The notes under the pieces are model-generated. The model saw only the letters and a program-made list of their open reading frames with translations. It did no database searches and had not been told where the DNA came from. Below, in pieces: positions 11,124-23,467 of a DNA stretch of 64,000 nucleotides (the stretch's first letter is position 1; every line of letters starts with the position of its first letter). The translations under genes and the position numbers were made by a program. Source of the stretch: Alitta virens (lineage: Eukaryota > Annelida > Polychaeta > Phyllodocida > Nereididae); contig OW028573.1 of assembly GCA_932294295.1 (NCBI GenBank), positions 51,182,329 to 51,246,328 of the forward strand. Direction: 5' to 3'.

Positions 11124-11490
11124 GCGGAAATCGCTACCCGGCTCCAAGCCGGCGGCCCCAATACGGCCACCCGTGGATACCCGTGGATACCCGGCAAGCA
11201 CCCGTGGGACCCTTGGCCAAGCCGCGAAACCCGGCCCCGGTAGCCGGTTGTGCCATGCTTGCATGGCACAACCGTAGAAATCTCACGGGTGTAAAAAACA
11301 AAAAAAATTCCCGTGAAAGCCGGCGGGTGGCCCGTGAAAGCCAGTGGGTGGCCCGTAGAACCCGGCGAATTATCCGGCACTAATTTCACCCCAGCGGCTT
11401 GTTGAGGGGTTCTACGGGTAACCCGGCGGCTTTCACGGGTAACCCGACGGCTTTCACGGGTAATCCGCCGGCTTTTTGCTGCCAGCGTCA
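11124..11490. repeat. Left GC-rich subterminal degenerate array
   Basis: Repeated words such as ACCCGTGGAT, CCCGTGAAAGCCGG and CTACGGGTAACCCGGCGG. It is far richer in GC and CpG than the surrounding DNA. The words reappear in the right array, so these are subterminal repeats of the transposon, perhaps transposase-binding sites. Confidence 0.7.
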
Positions 11491-11527
11491 GCGTAGGCAG
11501 GGAGGGGGTTGTATATACTTTAAAAGG

Positions 11528-12186
11528 TTGCTGCTCCTCTAATATTAGTCCGATTTTCCTCAAATAAAGACTGAATGGCAGTATAGCTCATACTGATTCC
11601 ATACGTATTTTCGGATTTAAAAAAACCCGAATATTAAGCGAGATATTTGTCTGAGAAGGCAGTTGTCTTGCGGCGGCTGCTGCTCCATTTATATTAATCC
11701 GATTTTCGTCAAATCAGAACTAAATTGTATTTTAAACCATACTGATTCCATACGTGTTTTCGGATTGAAAATAGAAAATATTAAGCGAGTTATTCGTCTG
11801 AGAAGGTAGCTAAGTTGGCGGAGGCAAACAGTGGTGCTCTCGCAGACGTCCGTGCCCTGACTGTATCAATGCAGGAAAGGCTGAGCGCTTCTTTAAAATG
11901 CTGCTGCTTCCCTAATATTAGTCAGATTTTCGTCAAATTAAAACTGTATTGTAGCATAGTTCATACTGATTCCATCATGTTTTCGGATTGAATATAGACC
12001 AAATATTAAGCGAGATATTCGTCTGAGAAGGCGGTTGTCTGGTGGCGGCTGCTGCTCCTTTAATATTAATCCGATTTGCGTCAAATAAATATTGAATTAT
12101 AGAAGAGTTCATACTTATTCCACACAGAATTTCAGATTGAAAATAGACCAAATATTAAGCGTGATATTCGTCTGAGAAGGCAGCAT
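11528..12186 (+). repeat. Four tandem copies of a ~140-bp unit inside the transposon
   Basis: Copies start near 11528, 11677, 11901 and 12049. Each begins GCTGCTGCTCC, passes through AATATTAATCCGATTTTCGTC and CATACTGATTCCATAC, and ends AATATTAAGCGAGATATTCGTCTGAGAAGG. About 80 bp of unrelated sequence separates copies 2 and 3. Confidence 0.8.
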
Positions 12187-12213
12187 GGTGCTCTGTGTAT
12201 GTTCATGACTTGA

Positions 12214-12497
12214 ATGGTGTGGTCAATATTTTTTACCATTATATATACATTGTTTGGATGAGCTTTATTGAAATTAATTTCTACTCATTCTGCCAACTGG
12301 CCAATGGGAAGGACTTTTCCTTTGGTTTTGTAAAGTCAATTAACCTATATATGTCAATTGCTATTAGCATTTTGAATAATACAAAGAATGGGGTAAGTCA
12401 TGTTTTTTCATCATTGATCACAAGCATTAATTGAAATTCTGAATTTCAACTGATTCCTGTTTATTATGCATATTAAAGAGGGAGATTGTTTTGATCA
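12214..12497 (+). repeat. Dispersed repeat, copy 1 (inside the transposon)
   Basis: Aligns along its length with 22031-22342, including the words CAATTAACCTATATATGT, GCTATTAGCATTTTGAAT and TTCATCATTGATCACAAGC. Copy 2 has a ~25-bp insertion in the middle. Confidence 0.85.
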
Positions 12498-12784
12498 GGG
12501 GTTACCAGGGGTTACCCGCCGGCTCCCAGGGGTTACCCGCCGGCTTCCACGGGTGCTTTGGCGGGTTCCACGGGTGCTTCGGCGGGTTCCACGGGTGCCT
12601 CGGCGGTTTCTACGGGTGACTCGGCGGGTTCTACGGGTGACTCGGCGGGTTCTACGGGTGACTCGGCGGGTTGTAGGAGTAAGCCGGCGAGTAGTAGGAG
12701 TAACCCGTAGCGCCCGGCGGGTGCTGCCCCGCCCCTTTTTGCTGCCAGAACCTGTCGCCAAACCGGCGGAAAGAGCTGTTACAT
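12498..12784. repeat. Right GC-rich subterminal degenerate array
   Basis: Units around 21 bp built on CGGCGGGTTCTACGGGTGAC, clearest at 12600-12690, and GGGGTTACCCGCCGGCT at the left edge. The long Arg/Val-rich reading frames on both strands here simply translate the repeat. Confidence 0.75.
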
Positions 12785-12842
12785 AACTATTACGTAATAC
12801 TACGGGTTCACTACGGCAAAACCGGCCCGTGTGACAGTGGCT
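12785..12842 (-). repeat. Right terminal inverted repeat
   Basis: Reverse complement of 11066-11123 apart from one base (position 36 of the TIR, G versus C). Confidence 0.9.
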
Positions 12843-12845
12843 TTA

Positions 12846-15800
12846 GTCATTAATGGAGTCGTTATTGGCCTAATAAGCTTCCTGCTGGCACCAATTTAAG
12901 TCCCTGTCAGAAGTTGTTGCCTGTATGCTACTCATTGCCACCTGTCTCGAGTTCATATATATGTTGCTTTTCCGTGGATATTATCATTATCGCGGCGTTC
13001 TGTGTGATGATGTAAGCTTGGTCATTGTTTGTCACCTGTCATCAGGGGCTGCCTATTTAAAAGCTCCACAAACAGCTTGTTTATTGGACACTGGAAAAAG
13101 CTGTTTGTCACAATTGAGACCATACTTGCTGCACACCTTGTATTCATAGCGTTTGCATTTGCAATTTAGCTTTGCATTCAGTGCGTTTGGAACATCAGAG
13201 CTCCCAGTTCATTTCATCTCGATTAACAAAGGGATCTTTATTACAACATCTTAAAGCGGTTTTTTTGCCACACAACAATGTTTGTTGTCAAGACCTGTGG
13301 GAAATAGTCTATTAGTCTTTGCAGCTTTGATCGTGATTTTTTTTTACTAACATATTTCTTTTTGTGTTTCGGCGTGAAAGGTTTCGTATATGTATTGTTT
13401 CTGTATCTCGTTAGTCCTTCTGACCCTCCCCCATCTTTTTTTTTTTTTTTTTGGCAGTAAGAACACTGGTCACGTTGTATGTAATCTAGTTCTTTGTTGT
13501 CTAATTGGAAAACAGTGTTTCATTGTCCTTCAAATGCCACTCATTGTATTTGGCTGGCATCATCCTTGTTTGGATAGAATTTTAGCCAATATTGCTTGGA
13601 GGTTTATCCACTATTGTTTTACTGTGTAGTTAATGTGCGGCCTTGATTTTATTTTTCTTCCTTTTATTGCATTTTCTGATTTCTTTCATCGCACTTGTCC
13701 TAATTGTTTCAGGTATTCAATGACTTTTCCATCCTGGAGTTGGGATGTCCCACCAGGTTCAATTTGAAGAGACTTTTCACTTTTTTGCCATCTTCGGACT
13801 ACTTGTCATGTAGTTTCTCAAGTGAATTTGATGCGAGTAAGCTCCTGCCACAGATTTGCCTGAAGTCTTGTCAAAGCTGATGCTGTAATTAGCGCGTGGG
13901 AGGTGAACGCAAAATTAATACGGTTGATGACAAGGCCTGATATTAATATGACATGGGCTGCTAATGACTCGGCTAGGGCTCCTTATATCACGTGTCAAAT
14001 GCCACGGGTCCTGCAACATTTTCTGTATTTTGTTTTGCCTTGTGCTGTGTGAGGGAAAGAGCCATGACACTTGGCATGCGTAGGTGTGGCTACTGTCCAG
14101 CCAGTTAATGCTGTCCCTTGGTTATTGCATTGTTTTTGGCCTAACTGGAGTTAGAGAGCAGCTGCCAGCAATCAGTGCTCTAGGGGACCGCCATTCTGTT
14201 GGGGGTAATTTCATTACACACTTGGCTCACAATGGCTTTGGCGAATGGACTGGGCGAATGATGGAGCTTGGTGCTGCTCTGAATAAGGCATGGGCGGATG
14301 AGGGTAATGGGGGTTATAATGTCTATCAATTGCTCACTGGCTGCTTGGTGTAGTCTGCTATCTCTGCTCTTTTGCTTGCAATCCATTGCTTGCTGGATTT
14401 GCCCTGTCGCTTCGCAGGATCTGCTGTGCAATTTGTCCGCATCAACTTACAGAACTGTCCACCCAAGTAAAAAGAGCAGCAACTAAATTTGACATGTACT
14501 TTTGGAAATTTGATGTTTCTTGTCCACTGTATTTTTGACATTACTCTTTATACTCAACCAGATGGTTCAAAACATAAAAACTTTTTGAAGAGCTCTGAGT
14601 CTCTAAGAAAATTTAGTGGATGTCAGTTACTGTTCTTATGCTTCGATGGAGGACAGGGAAACACCATTTATATGTGTAGCATTGACGAAAAGACAAATAT
14701 GAGCGGATACTCTTTTGGGCCTTTTCCGGAATGGTTTATAATATTGATGCCAAGTGCAAAGCATGGAGGGTGAAGGGAGGAAGAGCCAGCTCATTGGATG
14801 GCAGTTAGCTTGACACTTCCTGTCCGACATGCGAAACCTGTCCTCACCAATACTGCCCGCGCGGGTTGCGTCCGGAGCGTTGTCATTACATGAGCATAAT
14901 CCGGTCTGAGGTCAGGGGGCTGGCTCATCAGTAACTCCTTGTGACTGTCAACAGCCACACTCAGCACTTATCCTCCTGCTATTATTGTGGCCCCAAGGTC
15001 TAAGGTCGAATGCGTCCTTGGATTGGATACAGTGAGCTTCCAGCAATGCTGCTATATATGCCATAGCCTCCTCTCTGCTGAATGCATTACTGCAAAAAAA
15101 CGAATATGATTTGACCTCAGCTGCTAGATAGTTTAGTTAAATACAATTTGCAGAAACTGAACATAATATAACAAAATTCAGGTATAGTCTGCACCTTGCT
15201 GTGACAGTTTGCTTACTATGCAATTAGTGTATAGACAATGCGTTTAGACAAAGAGACGTCTGCTATTGTATTCTGACTCAATTCCTGACGTTGAATGGTT
15301 CAACCAGCAATGTTCTCATGCACTGAGTAATCCTGGGTCCAAATGCATACAATAAAACAGCAGGTAGATGTCAGGCATCAGCCACGCAAAGCCTTTTTTC
15401 GGTTCTTGCAACTGATGACAGACATCGCTAAATGTGACATTTCCATATTCCAACCCTTTTAACCTATGACAAGGTGAATAATCCATGCATACCCCATCTG
15501 AAAGGGAGAATAAAATGTAAAGCTATATCTGGGTGAGATCTTACTAAACATGGCTTTGGTGAGATAAGGGGGACTCGAATATACACAAGCAAATGTTTTC
15601 ACCTTACTTTTTAACTTTATAAAGGCTTGAGTAATTCGTGGTAAAAGAATAAACACATGTGAATTCAGAAGAATATTCATGTTTTATACCAAATGAGAAA
15701 ATAAAAAATAGGAACGCACCTTTGAACATGTAGCATAACAATGCAAAACACGATGAAGGAGAAATTGTGATACTTCATAACAAGGCGTTCTTTTGCTGCC

Positions 15801-17410
15801 CACTACTTTTGCTGCTGACAGGAGTCTAATGGCATGGTTCTTAATGCAGGGGTTTCTCATTTTGGTGAGTACTGACGTGAGGTTTGATGTTGTCTAAGTG
15901 GCCTTAAAAATGTCTACTATTTTTTATCATTGTGGTTGTAATTTTTTTATGGTTATTTATTGTATATTATCATGGTTGATGTTCACATTTTGGATCAGTT
16001 GGTTAGCTATTTTGATGAAACCAACTTGATTTGTTCGGTTTTATTTCTTGAAAATTATGCAAAGATTCCCTTAGAACATAGTACAAAGTATGATTATAAA
16101 TTAATAATACACTTACAAAGTATTATACCGGACGATCAATTGAAATATATATTGAAATGTATGCCATATTGTGCTGAATATCCCTCACAATTGATGACAA
16201 TACTAACCATAAATATGTTATAGTTCTTAGTTTTTTTAGCATAAGCAATAAAGCTTCTTCACATTGTATACATCTCCTCACTGTGGATACATCTGTCAAG
16301 GAAATGATGGATGTTTCTTTCTGGCAGATCGAGGAAGATGTTTCATGCTACTAAAATTGCATGCTTATGAGGGTCGTAACTTGCATGGCAATCCGTTTTT
16401 GCTGTGTGCACCTGGTGGGAAACGATAATTGACTTACCTGGTTTTGTTCTACTTATGGTGTAGTAGGTTTCATTGATACTTTAGAAATGTATTTTTAATC
16501 ATCGCAACCTGGTGTGTTTGATCGTCTTTATATTGTGTTATTAAAGTTACATCTGCAGGTCAGGATAGGTATATTTGCGCAATGCTTGCTGTAATTGTGC
16601 TCACAGGTCAAAAGGTCATGAATGACTTGTTCCTAGAATTGCAAAGGTCTTTTATTATCACGACTACTCTTCATCTTCCAGGGGGGCTGTAACTCAAGAA
16701 CTGTTGTCTTTCAGGTATAGCTTCATCCCTGATTCCTTATGCACTCTCAACCAAGCACTTCTTTCTGCCTGCTGAATGATGCCTGGGTGTGTTACAGACA
16801 TATCCGAGACATTTGGCACGGTTAGCAGCACATATTGTAAGAACATCTGTATTGGGATTGTCTTTTATCGTTCATCAGCCAAGAAGGTATATAGGTCAAA
16901 CAGTTAAAACTATATTTGATATGGGTATACATCTACATGGTGAATTGGTCTGCACCCAGGTGTTTGGATTCTGGGTATGAATGAGAATTGATCAGAGTTT
17001 CTCGTAATGTGATATAACAAACTGTGCACGTCAATCCGATTTATTGAACGTTGGCCTTTACCTTTAGAGTCGTATTCATGAAACTGTTCAAAGATTCGCT
17101 TTGATCATAGGTTCTTATTTGCAGGCAAGTCGGCAAATTTGTGAAACATTGTCTGCATAATTTTTACGACATATTTACTGTCATTGCGTTGTGCATTGCG
17201 CAAGAATTGGAACATGAATAACTTTCTTGGAATCAGCAACATGTCGCAAATCACAAATGTGAAGAATTTCTCATGTTGAAATCATGTTCCCGTTTATTAT
17301 CGAGTTTCCAAATGGAAGTGTGATGATTGACCGTAGAAATGTTTGAAGATAGAAACAGAAATTATAATTATAAAAATCGTCACAGGAACCATGTGATGAT
17401 TAGCTTGGCA
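12846..17410. other. Intergenic sequence, no gene seen
   Basis: Only short chance frames are present. Poly-T runs lie near 13335 and 13436-13452. No recognisable domain, RNA gene or repeat was found by reading. Confidence 0.55.
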
Positions 17411-17585
17411 AGGGAGGTATTTTTGTTGAAGGGATGAGAACTGATTGAAAGAAAGCTTAAGGGTGGTATTTACTCCAAGTTATTATTGGAATCATCTCCT
17501 GATGAAAGGTGTGTTTGATTTCGCAAGCAATAGATTTTGTTTGTATTGGAGATTTGATCAATTGGGCTGGAGTTGTCTTTCAGGC
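17411..17585 (+). repeat. Dispersed repeat pair B, copy 1
   Basis: Near-identical to 21592-21762 over about 140 bp (AGGGAGGTATTTTTGTTGAA, then GGTGGTATTTACTCCAAG, then TTATTATTGGAATCA), fading over the last 30 bp. Type unknown; no TIR or tail is seen. Confidence 0.85.
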
Positions 17586-19808
17586 CCCAGTGAAGTAACA
17601 TCACTTGGATGAATATTTCTGAGATCAAATCCTCTTCAATTCTCCATTGCTTTCAATCATCGCAAGATGTTTCCTCTGCGTGTTTGTTGTCAAAATTGGG
17701 GTATTGTTATGAAACCCTCGATTTTCAAGTCTTACTCCATTGTACTTGTTTGAGTTGCATCAAACGGAAGGGGATTGCTCTTCATCACTAGGAAGAGGCT
17801 TTCAGCTCTCATAGTATAAAGATACACCTTTTGGTGATTCTGCCTGCTTCGATCACTTAAACTGCATATTGGGTTGGCTTTCCATCCATCATTTGTAATG
17901 TAATAAACCGCAATGATTTATGATTTATTATTCCTGTCACGTGATACCCTTTGTGCGTCCTGATTGGCTGTTACAAATTGGGTGTAGACAATATATATAT
18001 TTATTATTATGTAATAATCGTGTATCATATTACCATATTAATTTTACCGAATTTTCACTTATTTAAGCGTCTTCAGTTATGCATTGGTAAATATCGGTAA
18101 TTGGCATAAAATGCAATCTCAGCGGAAGATGTTAAATGGCAGGTGAGAACAGCTTGGATGTCTTGTTGAATAACGCATGATGTTCATTATCTTTTTATCC
18201 AATTTTTTTTTTGAAGGCATGTCCAGCTCTGTTTTGTATGAATATTGAATTGCAGTGCCAGGTGACCAACTAGGAATATTTTATGCGTGGTATTAGAGTT
18301 ACGCTTAATCATTATAAATCACATGTTTTTCTTACACAAGATGAGCTGTCTTGTTGCTCTGTAGCCTTGTGGGCGAGTGCCTGCATTAAGTAAACATTAA
18401 TACAAAAGATGTTGTTCGTGGTTGCAGACATGACATTATGTCGTTTATCTAACCAATGGCATACGCCTACAACTTCATGAATTTACAGTGTTGTTGCATC
18501 TGTATACATTGTTTTGCCCTGTCAGATCTTCCTTGGAAGTTTCCCAGTACATTGCACCGAAAGAAAAGGAATCAATACGCTTTGACTGATGCTGTTTGCC
18601 AATACTATTCATTTGTCGACTGCTAGTAAATGCTCATAATGTTGGCCACACCTAAACTTTTTTCAGTTGAGTGATCAATGGATCATAATGGTAGATTGAG
18701 AAAACACCTGACTATCTATTTGATTGCAATATTGAGCATGAATTTCGAATTTCATACAGGCCTGAACTAACATTAAGATACATTTTCCCGATTTGTTTTT
18801 CCAATTGATGTATTTCATAACATTAGCATTGGCTGAAGAGGCCATTTTAGTGTGGCAAGGTTTTACAGTACGCTGTTATTTCAAGGTAACAAGCAAGTCT
18901 TTTTTTTTTTCATAACATTCGTTTCATATTCAGGTAATATGTAGTTGGGTTGTGTGACAGGGTCACTATAGTTATTAGGGTAGTATGATGGAGCCAAAGA
19001 CCAGAATAAATCAGAAAACCCAATTTGTGGGGCCTGGCTTGGAGGTTGTTCTTGTTTCCCATTGATTACTCATTTGAATGCGCACTTAAAACATTGGCGT
19101 CTGTTACATTATAAAGTGGTGAATTGATTTGATAATGGCTAACATAATTGTGTGTACTAATATGTAAAGAGATGAGCAGTTGGGTTGCACTTAGGCCAAT
19201 TCATTGAGTTGTAGATGTCTGCTGTCACTGTGCTGGTTATTCATGCTAGTGGTAAAGCTGTATTACTTCTGCCAGTTTCATTTGGCATTTAGGGTTGGTA
19301 ACTTTGTTGCACTGCATTACCACTTTTTGAACACATTTGTAACACGTCGTTAACACACAATGAACACACTGTGGGCGTATTTGACACCGTTCACAGATTT
19401 GGTCTCTCAGCCCTCTCTCAGTTCACATGGCAGACATGTGAGCGCCTGCTTCACAATGGTGGCTTTTAACTGTGCAAACTGTTGGTAATTGAGTGTCACT
19501 ATGACAACTGATGGTTTATTGTTGATCTTAGGTTTGTTTGGGTTGTGTAGAACATTATAAGGTAATGCATATCACTATTTGCGCTAGTTTTTTTATTTTA
19601 CTTATTCGACAACAGTATTGGTTAGGTTATATAAATGCAAACCAATTAAACAAAAGACGATATTAAATTTGGAAATTACGTAATGCGGTGTGGTTACCTA
19701 CACGATAACACTTTTATATTTTACTTTGAGATTTCTTGTAGGCTTACCAATTAATTTTGTATGTAATGGAAAATATTCCACGAATGGTGTCTTCATTTTG
19801 GTATATAA
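17586..19808. other. Intergenic sequence, no gene seen
   Basis: AT-rich with homopolymer T runs (for example near 18200 and 18901). No gene or repeat is recognised. Confidence 0.5.
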
Positions 19809-20026
19809 ACCAATTGGAATACAGTGTTACGAAAATGATAATAAAATCTTTCCATGCCAAATCACCTGACATCCCACGATCTTCTCTCGTGCTCGTCTCA
19901 AATTTCATGAATATCTTTCTCTGCAAAATCTTAGCTCCTTGCTCCCAGTAGTTTTTGAGATATGAATAGGCCATGTAGCATGGAATGATTTTATTGTCAT
20001 TTTCGTAACACCGTGTTCCAATTGGT
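19809..20026. mobile_element. Palindromic (hairpin) element, MITE-like
   Basis: 49-bp inverted arms lie at 19809-19857 and 19978-20026 (ACCAATTGGAA, then GTGTTACGAAAATGA, then CCATGC) with a few mismatches, around a ~120-bp loop. A second, weaker inverted match links the loop start (GCCAAATCACCTG near 19856) to 20105-20118. No target duplication was found, so the true ends may lie further out. Confidence 0.65.
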
Positions 20027-20800
20027 CATCATTTCTAAATAGGTACAAAGATGTATCTGGAAAAAAAATATTCGTGAAAATCCGAGATGGTTACCTGGGA
20101 GGGGCCAGGTGATTTGGCTAGGAATTACTCAATATCTCTTATTCAGTAAGCCAATATCCTCTAACTTACAGTTATTTTCCAATGACTTGTCCAAAATGCT
20201 TCTCGCCCACTATTTTTGCACTTGCCCACCTGTTTCCTGTTGTGCCAGTAATTCACTTGAAATTTTTTTTTACTTCTTGTGTGTTTTTCCGAACTTTTTC
20301 GAAATGATAGATATATTTATTTGTGAAAAGACGCATTGTAGACTATTTCTGCAGATGTGATCATAAGATTGATTGTCCAAAAAAACTTATTTTGATGTCA
20401 ATCCTGCTTAGTTTTATATGGTGCTAATATACTTATGACGGACAACGTTTTCTCTTGATTCCATCTTCAGAAATAGTGTCAGGTCAAAAACGCTTGATAA
20501 TTTTCTCAGGGCTGCTGCTCTCATGGACGAAATTGAAGCAAGATCAACTTTCTTGGAATTCATCTCATGTTGTGATGTCGAACCTTTCTGTATTATTTGT
20601 TTGATCTAGCTAGAGTTTACATATATGATTTTGACATAATGAATGACACCAATAAATTTATATCTATCATGTGCTCAAAGGAATCTGAGCTACTGAGGTG
20701 TCTGGGAAAATTCTTAATTGATATTGATATGTGAGTTATATGTTCTCCATCTTCTGACACTGTACTGTATATATACATAGATGTTACTATAAACATTATT

Positions 20801-20843
20801 TAAAAAAAATAAAATAAATAAATAAAAAATAAATAAAATAAAG
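20801..20843. repeat. A-rich (AAATA)n microsatellite
   Basis: Imperfect AAAATAAATAAATAAAAAATAAAT tract; low-complexity sequence. Confidence 0.8.
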
Positions 20844-21591
20844 TTTGGGGGCTGGAACCGCGTTACTAGTATAGCATATCTAGTTTACAAATTTTATTTG
20901 AACATTTCTGTATTTTCTGTATTCCTGTATTTTCTGTTCTTTATTTTATTTATGACATATATATCATGGATGATATTTTACTGTCAATAAAAATTATATA
21001 TATTATGATAGAATACATTTATACACTATACCGTACTACTGCTTTCTAATGTTTAGTTCTTTTACGATGTATAATCAGCCAGATAATGAGGTAGATGCTT
21101 CTGAAACACTACAACCTGCCACTACACCAAACGATCTAGCTGCAGGCTAGTGTTCCTATCATTCTTAAAACATTGCCATACATGACTTTGTTATTATTGC
21201 AAAGCAAGTATATTGGTTGTATCAGAAGTCGATAATGTTGGGTTTCAGTTAAACTGAATATTTAGTTTCAGATTCATTTATTCGGTATTTTGACAACAAT
21301 TTCATCTTTATATATTTCTGACAATAGCATCCCTGAAAAAAAAATGGCCCACTGACTCCCATTTACAGTTTATGCTTTACCAATGAATAATTATGAATCA
21401 AAAAGTGAAAAATAATAAGAAAGAAATAATTTACATGGTAGCATCAGAACAAAATAAAAGAAACTCGTGCAAAAAAAAGAGAGAAAAATTAACGATACAA
21501 ATTAGTAGGAAAAAAATATATATATTAGGCCCTAGAAATTATGGAACTTTCACAATGGGTCATATCTCAGTTAGCATGGCCAGGGTCCACC

Positions 21592-21762
21592 AGGGAGGTA
21601 TTTTTGTTGAAGGGATGAGAACTGATTGGAAGAAAGCTTAAGGGTGGTATTTACTCCAAGTTATTATTGGAATCACCTCCTTATGAAAGGTGCGTTTGTT
21701 TTCGCAAGCAGATTTTGTTTGTATTGGAAATTGAATCCATTTGTTTAGTGTTGTCTTCCAAA
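21592..21762 (+). repeat. Dispersed repeat pair B, copy 2
   Basis: Second copy of the 17411-17585 repeat in the same orientation. The upstream context (GTTAGCATGGCC versus ATTAGCTTGGC) is also loosely alike, so the repeat may extend left. Confidence 0.85.
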
Positions 21763-22030
21763 TAAGCAAATTCAATCAGCGGTAGAGTGGTGAGTACCAG
21801 AACTTTGATAAAAGAGCATCCAGACCAAGTCTACTTCAGTGTTTTCCACCCCCCATAACGGCTAATCGCTCAAAACGGCCAATTACCAGGACGGCCAACT
21901 CAATATTTTTTTATTTATTCATATATTGCCTTATTATTACATGCTTTCTTGGTTTTATGTTGCAATATGTAATTTATGGAAATAACATAACAAACACACA
22001 CCAATTTCGTAGTGCAAAGTCAAGACTCCA

Positions 22031-22342
22031 ATGGTGTAGTCAATATTTTTGACCATGATTTATACAATGTTTGGCTGAGCTTAATTGCAATTCATTTCTA
22101 CTCATTCTGCCGATTGGCCGACTTTTCCTTGGGTTTGTTAAAAGTCAATTAACCTATATATGTAATAGGAATCAGCCGTGACCATTATGTCAATTGCTAT
22201 TAGCATTTTGAATGATGAAAAGAATGGGGTAAATCATGCTTTTTCATCATTGATCACAAGCTGAATTGAAACTCTGAATTTTAACTAATTCCTGTTTATT
22301 ATGCATATAAAGAGAGAGATTGTCTATAATTTGTTTTGATCA
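22031..22342 (+). repeat. Dispersed repeat, copy 2 (not inside a TIR element)
   Basis: Aligns with 12214-12497 but is not flanked here by the GC-rich arrays or TIRs of the 11.1-kb element. It may be a solo fragment of the same family or an independent element that was captured. Confidence 0.85.
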
Positions 22343-22750
22343 TGGATGGAACATGCGATATCAACATGCGCGCCATTTGCACATTTCTATGTGCTCTAGT
22401 TTGACAATTAGTTTCCCTTTGCTTCTTATCTTACTGTATAGGTGAAACTTGTGCCCTTCATATTTCGAGAAGAAAGGTTCCCCTGATTGCTTAACGTGAA
22501 TTCAGATTTTGTTTTGTTGAAATAATTATGATTTCGACCTGCTATTGACAAATTATCCGCTTTTTGGTATTAAATAGCAATTACTCGATGAAGTTTTTGG
22601 GATTTCAACCGGAAATGAGAGCTCTTAATGAGTGTCGGATGATACTTGATCCAGTCGAGGTATTTGATCCAGCCAACATGACTCGTTACGGTTTCATTGT
22701 TTGTCTAAAAGGTAGGATTTGCTTTTGTCTTTTGGCGTGTTCAGCACATA

Positions 22751-22902
22751 ATGTTATGTCTGAGATGATTTATGTTATGTCTGAGATGATTTATGTTATG
22801 TCTGAGATGATTTATGTTATGTCTGAGATGATTTATGTTATGTCTGAGATGATTTATGTTATGTCTGAGATGAATTATGTTATGTTATGTCTGAGATATT
22901 GC
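22751..22902 (+). repeat. 21-bp minisatellite, about 7 copies
   Basis: The unit ATGTTATGTCTGAGATGATTT is repeated nearly perfectly. Because 21 is a multiple of three, one frame reads as a heptapeptide repeat (MSEMIYV), but that frame has no supported start and is not called a gene. Confidence 0.9.
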
Positions 22903-23436
22903 TAGTTCTGTCAATCTTAATAACGCAGTGTTTCAAAATAAATTTTAATGATATATATATGTATGTAGCATAGGGACTCCATTGCAGAAACTAGCTTTAT
23001 GTACAGGGGTCTGTCTCTCTACAATATATTTGTATATATAAATAAATATGTTTAATTTTCAATGTAAAATTTATTTTTTTGGCTACATTGAATCCAACCG
23101 CGTCTGTATTATAAGGTGAAAGTGCAAATGAGATTTGATATCATATTGTAATACATGTGTCTCGTTGACGGCATTCAATGCTGAAAAATAATAATAATTA
23201 TTATTTATAGTTCGGTTCTTGAGATTATTCTCATGTCAGGTCAAAGGATTCTGCAGAAGTGTTGGTCTCTGTCTTTTCATTGTGGACTGGTGGAGTCACT
23301 TGCGTTATATGGTGCTGGAGAGCAACTGTAATGAGGAAAAGAAACTGATGTCTACCAGTGAATGATTTATATAACAACACTTTTATGGGCAGAGTGCATA
23401 AAGTCGATTAGTAAAATCAGAATGTTATCTTAGATG

Positions 23437-23440
<4 letters not shown>

Positions 23441-23467
<27 letters not shown>
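23441..23467. repeat. Poly(A) tract of 27 bases
   Basis: Uninterrupted A run followed by CCCC. It could be the tail of an old retroposed sequence, but no body is recognised upstream. Confidence 0.7.

Larger units (their letters stand above)
11066..12842. mobile_element. Non-autonomous TIR DNA transposon, 1.78 kb, TTA target duplication
   Basis: Terminal inverted repeats of 58 bp lie at 11066-11123 and 12785-12842 with one mismatch, and begin AGCCACTGTCACACGGG. The element is flanked by TTA on both sides (11063-11065 and 12843-12845). A 3-bp TWA duplication is typical of PIF/Harbinger elements, so that superfamily is the best guess. There is no transposase. The inside holds a GC-rich subterminal array at each end, four tandem copies of a roughly 140-bp unit, and an AT-rich segment that also occurs near 22.0 kb. 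Confidence 0.85.

Noticed and set aside
12466..12786. Arg/Val-rich frames on both strands
   Set aside because: They translate the GC-rich ~21-bp repeats of the transposon end; no independent coding evidence.
22564..22905. 113-codon frame with MSEMIYV repeats
   Set aside because: It starts at TTG and is mostly minisatellite; no domain and no promoter or splice context.
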